Source of the DNA: Trichodesmium erythraeum GBRTRLIN201
Lineage (GTDB): Bacteria; Cyanobacteriota; Cyanobacteriia; Cyanobacteriales; Microcoleaceae
Direction of reading: 5' to 3'
Assembly: GCA_018457135.1 (NCBI GenBank)
Contig: JAGGDU010000037.1
Coordinates: 4,963 to 52,627, forward strand
Length of the DNA stretch: 47,665 nucleotides
In this document: positions 46,111 through 47,665 of the stretch, in pieces
Position numbering within the stretch: the stretch's first letter is position 1
Layout of the letters: each line of letters begins with the position of its first letter
Notes under the pieces: generated by a model
The model's input: the letters and a program-made list of their open reading frames with translations, nothing else
Database searches by the model: none
What the model was told of the DNA's origin: nothing
Translations under genes and position numbers: made by a program

Positions 46111-47665
46111 TTAACAGAAATTATCATAGAATGTATTTTTGCACAGGAAATATCCCCTTTTGTTTCAGGAGATGGCCTTTGTGGATTAGGCCTTGTTTGT
46201 GATGATCGCCTATTACCTAGTAATGATTCTAATTTTCCACCTATAAATATAATTACTGACCTTAGACAAAATATATTAAATCCTGAGTATGAAGCTACAG
46301 AAAAAAATTTGAGTAGTTCTCAAAAGGAGAATTCTGATGATACAGATATTCTAATTGGCAGTAATATTGATTTAATTTCTGTAGTACAAAATGCTCTGCC
46401 AATAGTTCAACATTTGCTTGACAATTTCTCTAGTAAAGTAGATTTTGAAGAGCAAATGAATCTGGCTTTTGGAGAGAGTTATGATGTTAGTAAAGCTGAT
46501 GCTTTAATTGGTACTTGGCAAAATGAACATGCCGGCTTTTTGCCACAGATAAAAATTGTTTCTGAGAGTAAAATTAATGGAGCGAATGGTGCTTTTGCTG
46601 GAGAGACACAGACCATTTATTTAGCACAAGAGTTTGTTGAAGATAATGCTGGGAATGTAGGGGCGATCGCTCCTATAATTCTTGAAGAGTACGCTCATTA
46701 TTTTGATGGGGAAGTTAATAGTTTTGATACCCCTGGGGATGAAGGGGAAATTTTTGTCAGTTTTGTTTTGGGAGAGGAGTTGAGCGAGTCTGAGTTTTTG
46801 CGGATGAAGGTCGAGGATGATTGGGCCACAGTCTTCTTAAATGGTAATACTATTACCATCGAACAAGCAAACCTTTCCTGGCTCGGAGGTAGCGGTGATT
46901 GGTATAACCCTAGTAAATGGAGCGGTGGTAAAGTCCCCAAGTCTAGCGATAATGTAACTCTGGAAGTTTTTGGTCAAAACATCAAAATTAACTTTTCCAA
47001 GGGAAACCCTAATATTAAAGATTTGTTTTTAGGGGCTAAGGATGGTGGAACTCTAACTTTAAATGGACTAACCACTGTAGGGAACGACACAGATATTTTA
47101 GCCGAAGGAAAAAACAGTGTAGTTAAGTTGCCCGATCTAAAGACTTTCTCAGGCAAAGACCTATATCAGCCTTCATCTATTACGGTGAAAGATGGTGGCA
47201 CACTTAAAGCAAATAAACTGCTCACTATGAAAGAGGTAGATTTATTTGCGAATAACGCCAGTCTTACTTTACCTGGAGTAAAAAATTTTAGCGGTAAAAG
47301 CGATACTGTCATTGAAGCAACGAATGAAGGCAAACTGACTTTAGGTGCGAGAACTATTAGTGGTGATGTGGATATTACCGCCACCGGAGAAGGAAGTGTA
47401 GTGAATTTGCCCCTGTTAAACAATTTTAGCGGCACAGACGTTTATCAACCCTCATTTATTAAGGCTGAAAATAACGGCTCGGTGACAGCTAAGAAGCTGA
47501 AAACCCTCAAAGAGGTAGATTTGTATGCCGATAACAGCACATTGAGTTTGTCAGGAGTCAACAACTTTAGCGGTAAAAGCGATACTGTCATTGAAGCAAC
47601 GAATGAAGGCAAACTGACTTTAGGTGCGAGAACTATTAGTGGTGATGTGGATATTACCGCCACCG
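46111..47665 (+). CDS. Large surface/secreted repeat protein, partial, start unresolved
   Basis: The plus frame is open from the stop at 46108-46110 to the window end (over 510 codons). It reads FVSGDGLCGLGLVCDD, then a module typical of giant cyanobacterial exoproteins (INGANGAFAGETQTIYLAQE, ILEEYAHYFDGEVNS, DTPGDEGEIF). A WLGGSGDWYNPSKWSGG segment leads into about 47-aa tandem repeats (NFSGKSDTVIEATNEGKLTL). No ATG occurs in frame until codon 46455. Removing one T from the T5 run at 46136-46140 would join an ATG at 46131 to the frame (MYFAQEISPF), so the 5' end may be frameshifted or truncated. ORFs called antisense to it are shadows. Confidence 0.7.
47287..47665 (+). repeat. Intragenic tandem repeat, 279-bp period
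   Basis: 47287-47386 and 47566-47665 are identical over 100 nt, to the window edge, and encode NFSGKSDTVIEATNEGKL and following residues. The 179 bp in between is a related but diverged sub-repeat (SGTDVYQPSF) matching 47155-47285 at protein level. Two alternating sub-repeat types of about 46-47 residues make the 93-residue unit. Confidence 0.85.

Noticed and set aside
46698-47663. Four minus-strand ORFs of 60-89 aa
   Set aside because: They are antisense to the open plus-strand repeat protein, and their similarity to one another only reflects the repeats.
1-47665. tRNA or rRNA genes
   Set aside because: I found no convincing T-loop plus acceptor-stem pairing and no rRNA-like sequence by eye. 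A tRNA scan would be decisive.

Overview
The window looks like a filamentous marine cyanobacterium of the Trichodesmium/Okeania kind (Oscillatoriales). This is inferred from content. The HIP1 octamer GCGATCGC recurs (for example near 5172, 9065, 18920, 20272, 28842, 36803, 38834, 42095, 46661). DNA is AT-rich, intergenic tracts are very long, short hairpin repeats are dispersed, and the gene families are typically cyanobacterial: lumenal pentapeptide protein, DUF1400 hydrolase, CofH, HstK-type kinase, NB-ARC protein with the cyanobacterial N-terminal helical domain, and giant repeat protein.

Layout. 1-370: heptamer (TTTTAGG/CTTTAGG) repeat array. 444-3521 (minus): a two-gene unit of an unknown 307-aa protein and a CHAT-protease/VMAP-C-like protein, probably a conflict or cell-death module. 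4.1-8.2 kb: cupin, gene relics, lumenal pentapeptide protein, histidine phosphatase. 8.8-19 kb: yebC, two tandem L,D-transpeptidases, a DUF790 (Bax1-like) nuclease, a Bax-inhibitor-1-like membrane protein and prfB with a +1 programmed frameshift, separated by relics (Cys-rich ORF, RTX repeats, unknown gene, IS5-type transposase). 19.8-26.3 kb: conserved hypothetical, IS630-type transposase N-terminal half, DUF1400 alpha/beta hydrolase, cofH. 26.8-31.5 kb: nuclease-like pseudogene, STAND ATPase, MscS channel, WD40 relic. 32.2-39.5 kb (plus): GalU-type nucleotidyltransferase, UDP-glycosyltransferase, sulfotransferase, and a FAAL-ACP-thioesterase mini-synthase, which together look like a small acyl/sugar/sulfate biosynthetic locus. 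40.3-45.8 kb (minus): an HstK-type Ser/Thr kinase-ATPase-GAF-histidine kinase interrupted by one in-frame TAG. 46.1 kb to end: a large secreted repeat protein cut by the window edge.

The most general observation is that the intergenic deserts are a gene graveyard. At least eight decayed coding regions can be read. Several are collinear in one frame and broken by TAG/TAA codons at positions where Gln or Trp is expected, which suggests inactivation by G:C to A:T transitions. The most interesting intact candidates are the FAAL-ACP-TE/sulfotransferase/glycosyltransferase locus and the CHAT-VMAP-C pair.
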